DNA of 64,000 bases from Mycobacterium sp. AT1 (lineage in GTDB: Bacteria; Actinomycetota; Actinomycetes; Mycobacteriales; Mycobacteriaceae). A model generated the notes under the pieces. It ran no database searches. It was not told the origin of the DNA and saw only the letters and a program-made list of their open reading frames with translations. The stretch covers positions 134,910 to 198,909 of the forward strand of contig NZ_MVOC01000044.1 of NCBI RefSeq assembly GCF_002043095.1, given 5' to 3'. The number at the start of each line of letters is the position of its first letter. The first letter of the stretch is position 1. Below, one piece after another: positions 1 through 7,449 of the stretch. A program made the position numbers and the translations under genes.

Positions 1-1332
1 GTCGATCTTCGCGTCGCGGACGTACTGCTCGAGCGGATAGTCCTTCAGGTAGCCCGAACCACCCAGTGTCTGAAGCGATTCCGCCAGGTACTGATACGAC
101 CGCTCCGACCCGACGCCCTTGACGATCGGCAGCAGCAGGTCGTTGACGCGGCGGGCCACGTCGGCGTCGGCACCCGAGACGAGCTCGGCGACGACGTCGT
201 CCTGGTGGGCGGCGGTGTAGAGGTAGAGCGCCCGAAGCCCCTCGGCGTAGCACTTCTGCATCAGCAGGGAGCGCCGCACGTCGGGGTGGTGCAGGATGGT
301 CACCTTTGGCGCCGTCTTGTTGGTCATCTGGGTCAAATCGCTGCCCTGCACCCGCGTCCTGGCGAACTCGAGGGCGTTCAGATAACCGGTCGACAGCGTG
401 GCGATTGCCTTGCCACCCACGGCCATTCGGGCGAACTCCATGATTTTGAACATCTGGACGATGCCCTCGTGGGTGTCGCCAACCAGGTAGCCGATCGCGG
501 GGGTGCCGTGCTGTCCGAACGTCAGCTCGCACGTCGCCGAGGCCGTCAGCCCCATCTTGTGCTCGAGCCCGGTGACGAAGACACCGTTGCGCTCGCCCGG
601 GGCCGCCGTCTCGGGATCGGGCAGGAACTTCGGCACCAGGAACAGACTGAGTCCCTTGGTGCCCGGCGCCGCGCCGACCGGCCGCGCCAGCACCAGGTGG
701 GCGATGTTCTCGAAGAGGTCGTCGCAGTCTCCGGAGGTGATGAAGCGCTTGACGCCGTCCAGGTGCCAGGTGCCGTCGGGCTGTTCGACGGCCTTGGTGC
801 GCCCGGCGCCGACGTCGGACCCCGCGTCCGGCTCGGTGAGCACCATCGTGGCACCCCAGTTTCGCTCGACGGCCAATGCGGCCCAACGCTTCTGCTGTTC
901 GTTGCCGACGTTGAACAAGACGTCCATCATCGGCGGGCCGTCGAGGTAGAAGAACGCCGCGGGCAGTCCGCCGACCAGGAACTCGTTGATCGCCCACCGG
1001 ACCATCGCGGGGGCGGGCAGACCGCCGATGCCCTCGGCGAGGCCGATGCGCGTCCACTCCCCGCGTTGCCACGTCAGCACTGACTCCTTGAACGCCGCGG
1101 GCAGGGTCACCGCGTGCGTCTGCGGGTCGAACGTCGGCGGGTTGCGGTCACTCTCCTCAAACGACGCCGCCAGCGGGCCCTCGGCTTGGCGAGCGGCCTC
1201 GGCCAGCATGCCGAGGACGTCGTCGACCTCGAGACCGTCGAATTGGCCACTGCTGAGCGCCTTTTCCAGACCCAGCACCTCGACGAGGTTGAACACCAGG
1301 TCTCGGACGTTGGCCTTGTAGTGGCTGGCGAT
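1..1332 (-). CDS. fadE5: FadE5-type acyl-CoA dehydrogenase, 3' end cut by window edge
   Basis: Large flavin-dependent acyl-CoA dehydrogenase of the FadE5 type (about 611 residues in mycobacteria), which oxidises acyl-CoA to 2-enoyl-CoA in cytoplasmic beta-oxidation. 444 codons are visible. The FAD/substrate core is present, with TEPDAGSDVGAG near residue 165, HLDGVKRFITSG and LEHKMGL. The catalytic-base loop and C-terminal domain lie beyond the window. The N-terminus reads ASHYKANVRD after the first codon and aligns with GHYKSNVRD of the upstream paralog. The only codon fitting as start is ATC at 1332-1330, overlapping the upstream TAA by one base (TAATC); I found no ATG, GTG or TTG in frame close by. 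It is co-oriented with the broken paralog upstream, so the two look like a tandem duplication read from the promoter near 3.1 kb. Family call is firm, start is not. Confidence 0.88.
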   Translation of the reverse strand, partial: MASHYKANVRDLVFNLVEVLGLEKALSSGQFDGLEVDDVLGMLAEAARQAEGPLAASFEESDRNPPTFDPQTHAVTLPAAFKESVLTWQRGEWTRIGLAEGIGGLPAPAMVRWAINEFLVGGLPAAFFYLDGPPMMDVLFNVGNEQQKRWAALAVERNWGATMVLTEPDAGSDVGAGRTKAVEQPDGTWHLDGVKRFITSGDCDDLFENIAHLVLARPVGAAPGTKGLSLFLVPKFLPDPETAAPGERNGVFVTGLEHKMGLTASATCELTFGQHGTPAIGYLVGDTHEGIVQMFKIMEFARMAVGGKAIATLSTGYLNALEFARTRVQGSDLTQMTNKTAPKVTILHHPDVRRSLLMQKCYAEGLRALYLYTAAHQDDVVAELVSGADADVARRVNDLLLPIVKGVGSERSYQYLAESLQTLGGSGYLKDYPLEQYVRDAKID

Positions 1333-3115
1333 TAGAAGGCTCCCTCGTCGAGGTCCATGGTGGCCAGGTCGACCGATTCGATGATCTTGCGTTCGGCGGT
1401 GAGCCGCGGCAGCACGTTGTTCGCGAAGAACTTGGCGGCGGTCACCTTCCCGCGGTAGAACGCGCGATCCCGCTCGGAGGGCTCGCCGTCCAAGGCGTCA
1501 AGGGCGATTTCGGCCCCGTTCAGCAGCAACCATCCGATGAAGAGGTCGCCGACGGACAGCAGGAAGGAGACCGAGCCAAGGCCGACCCGGTACAGGTCAC
1601 GCGAATTCTGTTGCGAGGAAATGAGATAACCGGTCATGGCGCCGACCATCGCCTGCACGTCGGCCAGCGCCGTCGCCAGTCGTACTCGACATTCGGCGAG
1701 TTCCGGACGTGCCGACTCGGCGTCCAGGAAGGCCTGGATCTCCCCGGCGACGTGGGCGAGCGCGCCACCCTGGTCGCGGGCGATCTGTCGATCTTCGCGT
1801 CGCGGATGTACTGCTCGATCGGATAATCCTGCAGGAAGCCCGAGCCGCCGAAGGTCTGCAGCGACTCCGTCAGCGTCTGATAGGCCCGTTCCGACCCGAC
1901 GCCCTTGACGATCGGCAGCAGCAGGTCGTTGACGCGGCCCGCCATGCCGGCGTCCGCGGCGGAGACGACGTTGGCCGCCGCCACGTCCTGGTGCGCGGCG
2001 GTGTAGAGGTACAGCGCGCGCAGTCCCTCGGCGTACGCCTTCTGCGTCAGCAGGGCCCGTCGCACGTCGGGGTGGTGCAGGATGCTGACGCGCGGTGCGG
2101 TCTTGTCGGTCATCTGGGTGAGGTCGGCGCCCTGGATGCGCGTCTTGGCGTAGTCCAGGGCGTTCAGGTAGCCGGTCGAGAGCGTGCTGATCGCCTTGGT
2201 GCCGACCATCATTCGCGCATACTCGATGATCTTGAACATCTGCGCGATGCCGTTGTGGGTGTCGCCGACCAGGTAGCCGATCGCGGGGGTGCCGTGCTGC
2301 CCGAACGTCAGCTCGCACGTCGCGGACACCTTGAGGCCCATCTTGTGCTCGAGCCCGGTGACGTAGACGCCGTTGCGGTCACCCGGCGCGCCGGTCTCTG
2401 GGTCGGGCAGGAACTTGGGAACCATGAACAGCGAAAGGCCCTTGGTGCCGGGGCCTGCGCCCTCGGGCCTGGCAAGCACCATGTGCACGATGTTCTCGAA
2501 CAGGTCGTCGGAGTCGCCGCTGGTGATGAAGCGCTTGACGCCGTCGAGGTGCCAGGTGCCGTCGGGCTGCTCGACGGCCTTGGTGCGCCCGGCGCCGACG
2601 TCGGAGCCCGCGTCCGGCTCGGTGAGCACCATGGTGGCACCCCAGTTGCGCTCGACGGACATTGCCGCCCAATGCTTCTGCTGCGCGTTGCCCTCCTCGT
2701 GCAGGATGCCGGCCAGCACCGGTCCGGCGAGGTACATGAAGGCCGCCGGCTGAGCGCCGAGCGGAAACTCGTTGATCGCCCACGCCAGCATCGACGGCGC
2801 GGGGACGCCGCCGACGTCCTCGGAGAGGCCGATACGGAACCACTCGCCCTGCTGCCACGCCCGGAAGGACTCCTTGAAGGCGTCGGGAAGCGTCACCACG
2901 TGGGTGTCGGGGTCGAAGGCCGGCGGGTGGCGGTCGGCGTCGGCGAAGGACTCGGCGAGCGGGCCCTCCGCCAGGCGCGCCGCCTCGCTCAGCATGTCGC
3001 GGATCGAGTCCGCGTCAAGATCACCGAACTCGCCGGAGGCAAGCACCTTCTCGAGTTGGAGGACCTCGAAGAGATTGAATTCGAGGTCGCGCACGTTGCT
3101 CTTGTAGTGGCCCAC
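1332..3115 (-). pseudogene. second fadE5 copy, inactivated by a 52-nt deletion/frameshift
   Basis: Starts at GTG 3115 behind a GAAAGGG ribosome site and reads GHYKSNVRDLEFNLFEV for 443 codons to QYIRDAKID at 1787. There the frame breaks. The correct frame resumes at 1784 with IARDQGGALAHV and runs 150 codons to DEGAF and TAA. Intact FadE5 proteins have about 18 residues between these two points, including the YEGT motif that carries the catalytic glutamate. 443 + 18 + 150 gives 611, the normal length, so the lesion is a clean 52-nt loss between 1786 and 1787. The product would be frameshifted and lack the catalytic base. Alternatives are an assembly error between near-identical tandem copies, or a sequencing error. 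Parts of the two copies are nearly identical at DNA level (about 705-875 against 2489-2660). Confidence 0.85.
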
Positions 3116-3186
3116 GTCTAGCCCTTTCAGGATCGAACCGCGCCATGCAGCGTAGTCCGATCGGGCGCCGGTAGCCACGACAGTGG

Positions 3187-3204
3187 CTATGGACGGACCC
3201 ATAG
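3187..3204. promoter_or_regulatory. operator-like palindrome 1, CTATG-N8-CATAG
   Basis: Inverted repeat CTATG-N8-CATAG (extended CTATGG-N6-CCATAG) in the divergent region between the fadE5 copies and the TetR gene. The same half-sites with the same 8-base spacer recur at 3261-3278, 74 bases away. A second palindrome, TAGCCAC-GACA-GTGGCTA (3172-3189), abuts it. Position, symmetry and repetition suggest binding sites for the adjacent TetR regulator; this is inference. Confidence 0.55.
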
Positions 3205-3260
3205 AATGACGCGCTGGGCGTGACGTGGAATACATTCCCAACCCTTCGGCGTTCCCACCA

Positions 3261-3278
3261 CTATGCTCGGCACCATAG
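3261..3278. promoter_or_regulatory. operator-like palindrome 2, CTATG-N8-CATAG, over a -10 box
   Basis: Second copy of CTATG-N8-CATAG (ACTATG-N8-CATAGT when extended by one base each side). It contains TATGCT at 3262-3267, a plausible -10 element for the rightward small ORF/TetR transcript. A repressor bound here would block that promoter. A third short palindrome, GGAAT-AC-ATTCC, lies at 3227-3238. Confidence 0.55.
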
Positions 3279-3292
3279 TTAGGGAGGCACCC

Positions 3293-3430
3293 ATGTGGGT
3301 CGTCGAAGTCAACGTCCTCGGTCGTCGATTCAGCTGCACCGTCGACTACCGGCGCCGCCCACAGCCGGGCCACGCCCGGATGGCACCGTGGCGCGACCGG
3401 ATGCACCGCCAGTCGGGTGCCGCCGCCTGA
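3293..3430 (+). CDS. 45-residue small protein coupled to the TetR gene
   Basis: Short ORF too small for routine gene calling. ATG at 3293 follows a strong ribosome site AGGGAGG (3281-3287) and reads MWVVEVNVLGRRFSCTVDYR, then an Arg/Pro-rich tail ending GAAA. Its stop TGA (3428-3430) overlaps the TetR ATG at 3430 as TGATG, the usual signature of translational coupling, and the TetR ATG has no comparable ribosome site of its own. The first half could form beta strands; I recognise no family. It may be a real small protein or a leader whose translation delivers ribosomes to the regulator. Confidence 0.6.
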   Translation: MWVVEVNVLGRRFSCTVDYRRRPQPGHARMAPWRDRMHRQSGAAA

Positions 3431-4056
3431 TGCCCTCCCCCGTCGACGTCGGCCACGCCACGCGGGGCACGACTCGGGACCGGATGCTGTCCGCCGCCTC
3501 CGAGGTGCTGCGCGAGAAGGGTGCCGCCGGGGTCACCATCGACGAGGTACTCGTCCGCAGCGGCGCGCCCCGCGGATCGGTGTACCACCACTTTCCCGGC
3601 GGTCGCAGTCAGCTGCTGATTGAGGCGCTGCAGCACGCGGGCGATGCGATCACCGGACTCGTCGACGACGCCGCCACGCGCGGCAGTGCCCCGTTGATAC
3701 GCCAGTTCGTCGCCTTCTGGGAGCGCACCCTTGCCGAGAGCGACTTCGCCGCTGGCTGTCCGGTGGTGGCCGCCGCGATCGGCTCGGCCGACGCCGAGCC
3801 GGCACTGACCCCCATCGCCGGTGACATCTTCGACCGCTGGCGGACGGCGCTCAGCCGGGCATTCGTGGCCGACGGGTTCGGCGACGCCGACGCCGCGTCG
3901 TTGGCCGTCACCAGCATCGCGGCGTTGGAGGGAGCCGTTGTGCTGTGCCGCGCGTCTCGCACCGCAGAACCACTGCGGGAGGTGGCCAGGCAGGTCGAAT
4001 TCCTGATCAAGTCACGGGAATTCGTGCATCGGTTCGGGCTGCCGGACCAACCCTAG
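3430..4056 (+). CDS. TetR/AcrR-family transcriptional regulator
   Basis: 208-residue regulator. The N-terminal helix-turn-helix is clear: RDRMLSAASEVLREKGAAGV then IDEVLVRSGAPRGSVYHHFP, the recognition helix ending in the TetR-typical YHHF. The C-terminal ligand domain (FVAFWERTLAESDFAAGCPV) resembles the LmrA/YxaF subgroup. It is divergent from the fadE5 copies and separated from them by two matching palindromes, so it probably represses them and itself, with an acyl-CoA or related ligand as inducer; that role is inferred from position only. ATG 3430 is chosen because it begins just before the TetR domain and overlaps the stop of the upstream small ORF. Its stop overlaps that of the convergent gene at CTAG (4053-4056). 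Confidence 0.85.
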   Translation: MPSPVDVGHATRGTTRDRMLSAASEVLREKGAAGVTIDEVLVRSGAPRGSVYHHFPGGRSQLLIEALQHAGDAITGLVDDAATRGSAPLIRQFVAFWERTLAESDFAAGCPVVAAAIGSADAEPALTPIAGDIFDRWRTALSRAFVADGFGDADAASLAVTSIAALEGAVVLCRASRTAEPLREVARQVEFLIKSREFVHRFGLPDQP

Positions 4057-4868
4057 GGCGACAGCAGGATACGGCTCAGCTGCGTGGTCGTGGCGACGCC
4101 GTCGTCGTAGCCGCCTTCGTCGCCGAGTGCGTTCATGATCGCCAACGTGTAGCGCTGTTGCGTCCCGGCAAAGCCCACCGAGTTGACCACCCAGCCGCCT
4201 TGCTCCTGCGACCACCCGTTCTTGTTGCCCGGTGTCATCGCCGGGCCTGCTCCCCACACTCCCCACTGCTGGTCGGGGTCGACGCGCTGCATCTCGGCCA
4301 CCACGGCGGTGGCATCGGCCGGACTCAGCCCGGTCAGCACGTAGTTCATCAGCCCGTCGAGATCGTCGGCCGTGGCCTTTTGAAACCCCCAGTACGGGAA
4401 CACGTCGCCAAAACCCCTTTGCGGTGCGACGTTTGGCATCCCGTAGCGGGGAAAGTTCGCGTTGAACGCGTTCGCCGCTCCGCCGTATCGGGACCACAGC
4501 GCGTCGGCGGCGTCGTTGTCCGAGTTGCGCAGCATGGCCACCATCAGGCGGCGGTCGGCGTCGGTGAGGGTGATGACGCCCGCTCGCTGCCTGGTGAGCA
4601 GATCGGCCACCATCGCCAGCTTGATCGTCGATGCCGTCCAAATCGGGGTCGCGGCGTCGGCATTGCGGTAGGTCGCCCCCGTCGCACGGTCACGCAGCAC
4701 GAATCCGACTGTCCCAGGCCGGGTTTGGAGGTACTGCTCGGCGACGACGATGCGTTGCCGTAGACCGCATTCCGCTGCGGCGGTGCCGCAGGGCGCAGCG
4801 GCCGACGGCGCCGCTCTCGAGATCAGGGCCAGCAGGGCGACGACGAGGACGATCGCGCAACGTCGCAT
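4053..4868 (-). CDS. secreted serine hydrolase, class A beta-lactamase/PBP fold
   Basis: 271-residue exported protein with an N-terminal hydrophobic signal sequence (about residues 5-25). It has the penicillin-recognising serine enzyme motifs: S80-T-I-K83 (SxxK nucleophile), S116-D117-N118 (SDN) and a K-N-G triad in GNKNGW near residue 203 in place of KTG. Overall length fits class A beta-lactamase-like proteins, though the usual ExxLN omega-loop motif is not obvious, so beta-lactam hydrolysis is not assured. Two cysteines (C27, C34) follow the predicted cleavage site. The gene starts 3 bases after the DsbA-like gene and forms an operon with it, downstream of a palindrome and blaI-blaR. Possible roles are a beta-lactamase, a D,D-peptidase or a beta-lactam-binding protein. 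Confidence 0.8.
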   Translation of the reverse strand: MRRCAIVLVVALLALISRAAPSAAAPCGTAAAECGLRQRIVVAEQYLQTRPGTVGFVLRDRATGATYRNADAATPIWTASTIKLAMVADLLTRQRAGVITLTDADRRLMVAMLRNSDNDAADALWSRYGGAANAFNANFPRYGMPNVAPQRGFGDVFPYWGFQKATADDLDGLMNYVLTGLSPADATAVVAEMQRVDPDQQWGVWGAGPAMTPGNKNGWSQEQGGWVVNSVGFAGTQQRYTLAIMNALGDEGGYDDGVATTTQLSRILLSP

Positions 4869-4871
4869 CGG

Positions 4872-5537
4872 CTAGCGCAGCCCGTTCTCGATGGCGGTGC
4901 GCAGATCGTCGACGGACCGAGGGCTGACCTGCTCACCGTCGACGAAGAACGTCGGAGTGCCCTGGACACCGAGCGCCATGCCGTCGTTCACGTCGACCTG
5001 GATGCGCTCCGCGGTGGCGGGGTCGGCGTACGCCGCGTCGAAGGCCGCCATGTCGAGTCCGAGTTCGACTGCAAATCCGCGAAATACGTCGTCGGCGGGA
5101 GTGCGCCGTTCGCCCCACTGGGCCTGAGTTTCGTACATCGTGCGGTACATCGCCTCGAGTCTGCCCTGCTGGGCGGCGGCCTCGACGGCGCGGGCGGCAC
5201 GCTCGCCGTTGACGTGCCCGGGGAGTGGGAAGTAGCGCAGCACGAACTCGACCCGGTCCCCGTAGTCGGCTCGCAGCTGCTCGACGATCGGGTATGCGGC
5301 TCGGCAGCCCTCACACTCGAAGTCGAGGAACTCGACGAACGTCACCGCGGCGCCGGGAGGCGAGTTGAGGCGGTGGCTGTCGGCGCGAACCACCGCAGGC
5401 ATGCTCGCGTCCGCCGAGACCCGGTCGGGGCCGTCGGTGTCACTTCGGCTGATCAGAAGAATCACCGCGCCGACGACGACTGCGACGATCGCGACCGCGG
5501 TCACCCCGATCCGGCCCGCAGTCGTTCTCGGCAACAC
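4872..5537 (-). CDS. membrane-anchored DsbA-like thioredoxin-fold protein
   Basis: 221 residues: a single membrane anchor (about residues 10-29), then a thioredoxin fold outside the membrane. The redox motif is C75-E-G-C78 (CxxC) in VEFLDFECEGC, and the cis-proline loop GTPTFFVDG is near the C-terminus. This DsbA/MDD-type family forms or reshuffles disulfides in exported proteins. GTG 5537 is chosen because GAGGGGGA lies just upstream and it precedes the anchor; a longer open frame upstream would cross the palindrome at 5552-5570. It is the first gene of a two-gene operon with the serine hydrolase, whose mature N-terminus has a cysteine pair that could be its substrate (inference). Confidence 0.85.
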   Translation of the reverse strand: MLPRTTAGRIGVTAVAIVAVVVGAVILLISRSDTDGPDRVSADASMPAVVRADSHRLNSPPGAAVTFVEFLDFECEGCRAAYPIVEQLRADYGDRVEFVLRYFPLPGHVNGERAARAVEAAAQQGRLEAMYRTMYETQAQWGERRTPADDVFRGFAVELGLDMAAFDAAYADPATAERIQVDVNDGMALGVQGTPTFFVDGEQVSPRSVDDLRTAIENGLR

Positions 5538-5551
5538 TCCCCCTCGCGAAT

Positions 5552-5570
5552 CTACGTACTCACTACGTAG
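5552..5570. promoter_or_regulatory. candidate BlaI operator, perfect 7-bp inverted repeat
   Basis: CTACGTA-CTCAC-TACGTAG: perfect 7-base arms with a 5-base spacer, between the end of blaR (5587) and the GTG of the DsbA-like gene (5537). Dyads built on TAC...GTA half-sites are typical of BlaI/MecI repressors, and a blaI gene lies on the same strand 0.9 kb upstream. No similar box was seen in front of blaI itself. Assignment to BlaI is inference. Confidence 0.55.
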
Positions 5571-5586
5571 GAGCGTAGCCCAGGAC

Positions 5587-6504
5587 TCAGTGGTGGCAGA
5601 GCACGTTGACGACGACGGGCGCTCCGATCGTCGCCGCGATCGTGGCCGAGGTCGCCACCCGATGACACCACCGGGTCGACCGGCCGGCGGGGTCCAACAG
5701 GCGACGCGCGCGGGCGGCGGTCGCCGTGGCGGCCATCGCCAATCCACCCGAGGGCGGCAGCGGCGAGGCGAGCGCGAGCATGCCCGCCACGAGGGGCCGC
5801 GATCCGTGCCGCCGGGCAGCCGTGTCGTCGGCGCACATCTCCAGCAGCTCGGCAACCACGGCCGCACCGCGGGTGAACAGCGGAAGGTGCGCCAGGCTGG
5901 CGGCCAAGGCCCGCAACACCATCAGCAGGTGGTGGTGCCGGCCGGCGATGTGGGCGCCTTCGTGGGCGAGCACTGCGTCGAGTTCGGGTCCGTCGAGCGC
6001 CCGCACCGCGGCCATGGTCACGACGATCGTGTCGGGTCTGCCGACGACGCAATACGCCGCGGGCCGTTCGCCCGCCACCACGAACACCCCCTCGGCATCG
6101 GTGGGCGTTCCGATGATCCTGGCGGCGTCCGCGTGCTCCGCGCTGTGCGCGCGCAACCCGAGAACCGTTCGGCCGACGCCGACCGCCACGACCGCCGAGA
6201 CCAGCACGCCGACGGCCAGCAGTCCGGTGGCCGCGAACGCCCCCAGCATTGCCTCACGCTCCGGAACCCCGAGAAGTTCCAGGCACAGCACGACGACCGA
6301 CGAATTCGGGCCGCCGCGCACCAGCGACACCGCGACCACGCCGACGGCCACCGTCCAGGCCACCAGCACACCGGCCATCGCGGTCACCCAGGCCGCGACG
6401 CCGAGTCGCGGGTTGGTGCCGCGGCGGGTCAGCCGCGACAACGGCGCAGGCGCCAGCCAGGTGACCATCGCCCCGTACAGCAGTAGGTAAACCGTGCTGG
6501 TCAC
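5587..6504 (-). CDS. blaR: BlaR1/M56-type integral membrane zinc peptidase
   Basis: 305-residue membrane protein of the M56 (BlaR1-like) family. Hydrophobic segments occupy the N-terminal third (near 1-20, 32-62, 85-112) and more follow near the C-terminus. The zinc site HEGAH (HExxH) is near residue 181, with a downstream acidic ligand candidate in LLEMCADDTAARR. Like the mycobacterial Rv1845c type it has no extracellular penicillin-binding sensor domain, so what it senses is unclear. In the family this protease triggers cleavage or release of BlaI. It overlaps blaI by 4 bases (start 6504, blaI stop at 6501) and the two are surely co-transcribed. Confidence 0.87.
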   Translation of the reverse strand: MTSTVYLLLYGAMVTWLAPAPLSRLTRRGTNPRLGVAAWVTAMAGVLVAWTVAVGVVAVSLVRGGPNSSVVVLCLELLGVPEREAMLGAFAATGLLAVGVLVSAVVAVGVGRTVLGLRAHSAEHADAARIIGTPTDAEGVFVVAGERPAAYCVVGRPDTIVVTMAAVRALDGPELDAVLAHEGAHIAGRHHHLLMVLRALAASLAHLPLFTRGAAVVAELLEMCADDTAARRHGSRPLVAGMLALASPLPPSGGLAMAATATAARARRLLDPAGRSTRWCHRVATSATIAATIGAPVVVNVLCHH

Positions 6505-6884
6505 GTACGACGCCCGGACCCGCCACCGTGCCGCAGCGCCGCCTTCAACTGGGCCGACTCCTCAGCCGTCATCTGGCCGACGAAGAACGCCAGCACCGCC
6601 TCGCGATCGCCGCCCGCGCTGAACGCCGCCCGCATCAGGTTCGCCGAGCGTTCCTCGCGCGTCATCGTCGGCCAGTACCGGTACGCCTTGCCCTCGCGGT
6701 CCCGTCGCACCCAGCCCTTGCGGTGCAGATTGTCCATCGTGGAAAGCACTGTCGTGTAAGCGATCTGACGGGTGCCGGTGAGCTCTTCGAACACTTCGCG
6801 GACGGTGACGCCGTCTTCGTGCGCCCAGACGCGGTCCATCACGGTCGCTTCGAGATCGCCAAAACCTCGCTGCTGCATCGCCAC
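6501..6884 (-). CDS. blaI: BlaI/MecI-family transcriptional repressor
   Basis: 127-residue winged-helix repressor of the BlaI/Penicillinase repressor family. GFGDLEATVMDRVWAHEDGV begins the first helix and REVFEELTGTRQIAYTTVLS the helix-turn-helix. TMDNLHRKGWVRRDREGKAY forms the wing, and the C-terminal helices (ANLMRAAFSAGG, AVLAFFVGQM) dimerise. It corresponds to mycobacterial BlaI (Rv1846c), which represses beta-lactamase and related genes until the partner M56 protease acts. First gene of the blaI-blaR pair. The only nearby BlaI-like palindrome is downstream at 5552-5570, in front of the DsbA-like/serine hydrolase operon. Confidence 0.92.
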   Translation of the reverse strand: MAMQQRGFGDLEATVMDRVWAHEDGVTVREVFEELTGTRQIAYTTVLSTMDNLHRKGWVRRDREGKAYRYWPTMTREERSANLMRAAFSAGGDREAVLAFFVGQMTAEESAQLKAALRHGGGSGRRT

Positions 6885-6908
6885 CTCCCACGGATCGCGC
6901 CCTTGAAT

Positions 6909-7448
6909 CTAGCCGCTGTCGGCGCGCTCGGACACTCCCCATCGCGCGCAGACGAAGTCGGCGTTGCGGCCGACCTCCCGCAGCGACCACTCCGAGCGCA
7001 GCGGCAGCACGCGCGCGCCCGTTCCGAGCGAGCACGGCGCATAGGACACGATCATTTCGTCGACGAGACCCGCGGCGGCGAACTGCGCGGCGACGTCGCC
7101 GCCGCCAAGTACCCAGACGTCCCTGCCCGCCGCAGCCGCCACCAGCTCGGGGTGCAGGTCGACGACGTCACCGGCGAACGTCGTCACGGGATGGCCGTCG
7201 ACCACGATCTCGGGGCGATGCGTGAGCACCCAGCTCGGCTGCTCGTACATCCAGTCCCCGGGTTGGTTCACCAGCAGCCACTCGTAGGTCGACGCACCCA
7301 TGACGATCGCCCCGACGCCGTCGGCGAAGGCTTCGTAGCCGAAGGCGCCCATGGGGTCGACGGCGCGCGAGGTCAGCCAGTCCAGGCTGTTCTCGTCGTC
7401 GACGACGAACCCGTCCAAGCTCGACGCGGTGTAGTACACGGTTGCCAT
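6909..7448 (-). CDS. dihydrofolate reductase-like (RibD C-terminal fold) protein
   Basis: 179 residues matching the RibD C-terminal/DHFR-like family of NADPH-dependent reductases. It opens with VYYTASSLDGFVVDD, has IVMGASTYEWLL near residue 48, and the nucleotide-binding loop DVWVLGGGDVAAQFAAAGLV near residue 110. The true substrate of these stand-alone proteins is usually unknown; classical DHFR activity should not be assumed. ATG 7448 follows the ribosome site GGAGGAG, which lies inside the end of the upstream AraC-type gene; the two genes are separated by one base, so they are translationally linked. Confidence 0.85.
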   Translation of the reverse strand: MATVYYTASSLDGFVVDDENSLDWLTSRAVDPMGAFGYEAFADGVGAIVMGASTYEWLLVNQPGDWMYEQPSWVLTHRPEIVVDGHPVTTFAGDVVDLHPELVAAAAGRDVWVLGGGDVAAQFAAAGLVDEMIVSYAPCSLGTGARVLPLRSEWSLREVGRNADFVCARWGVSERADSG

Positions 7449-7449
7449 G

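Noticed and set aside
1709..3121. Long rightward open frame (470 codons) opposite the fadE5 copies
   Set aside because: Antisense shadow of a GC-rich gene: Arg/Gly/His-rich composition, no domain, and the opposite strand encodes a recognisable protein. The same applies to 205-1083.
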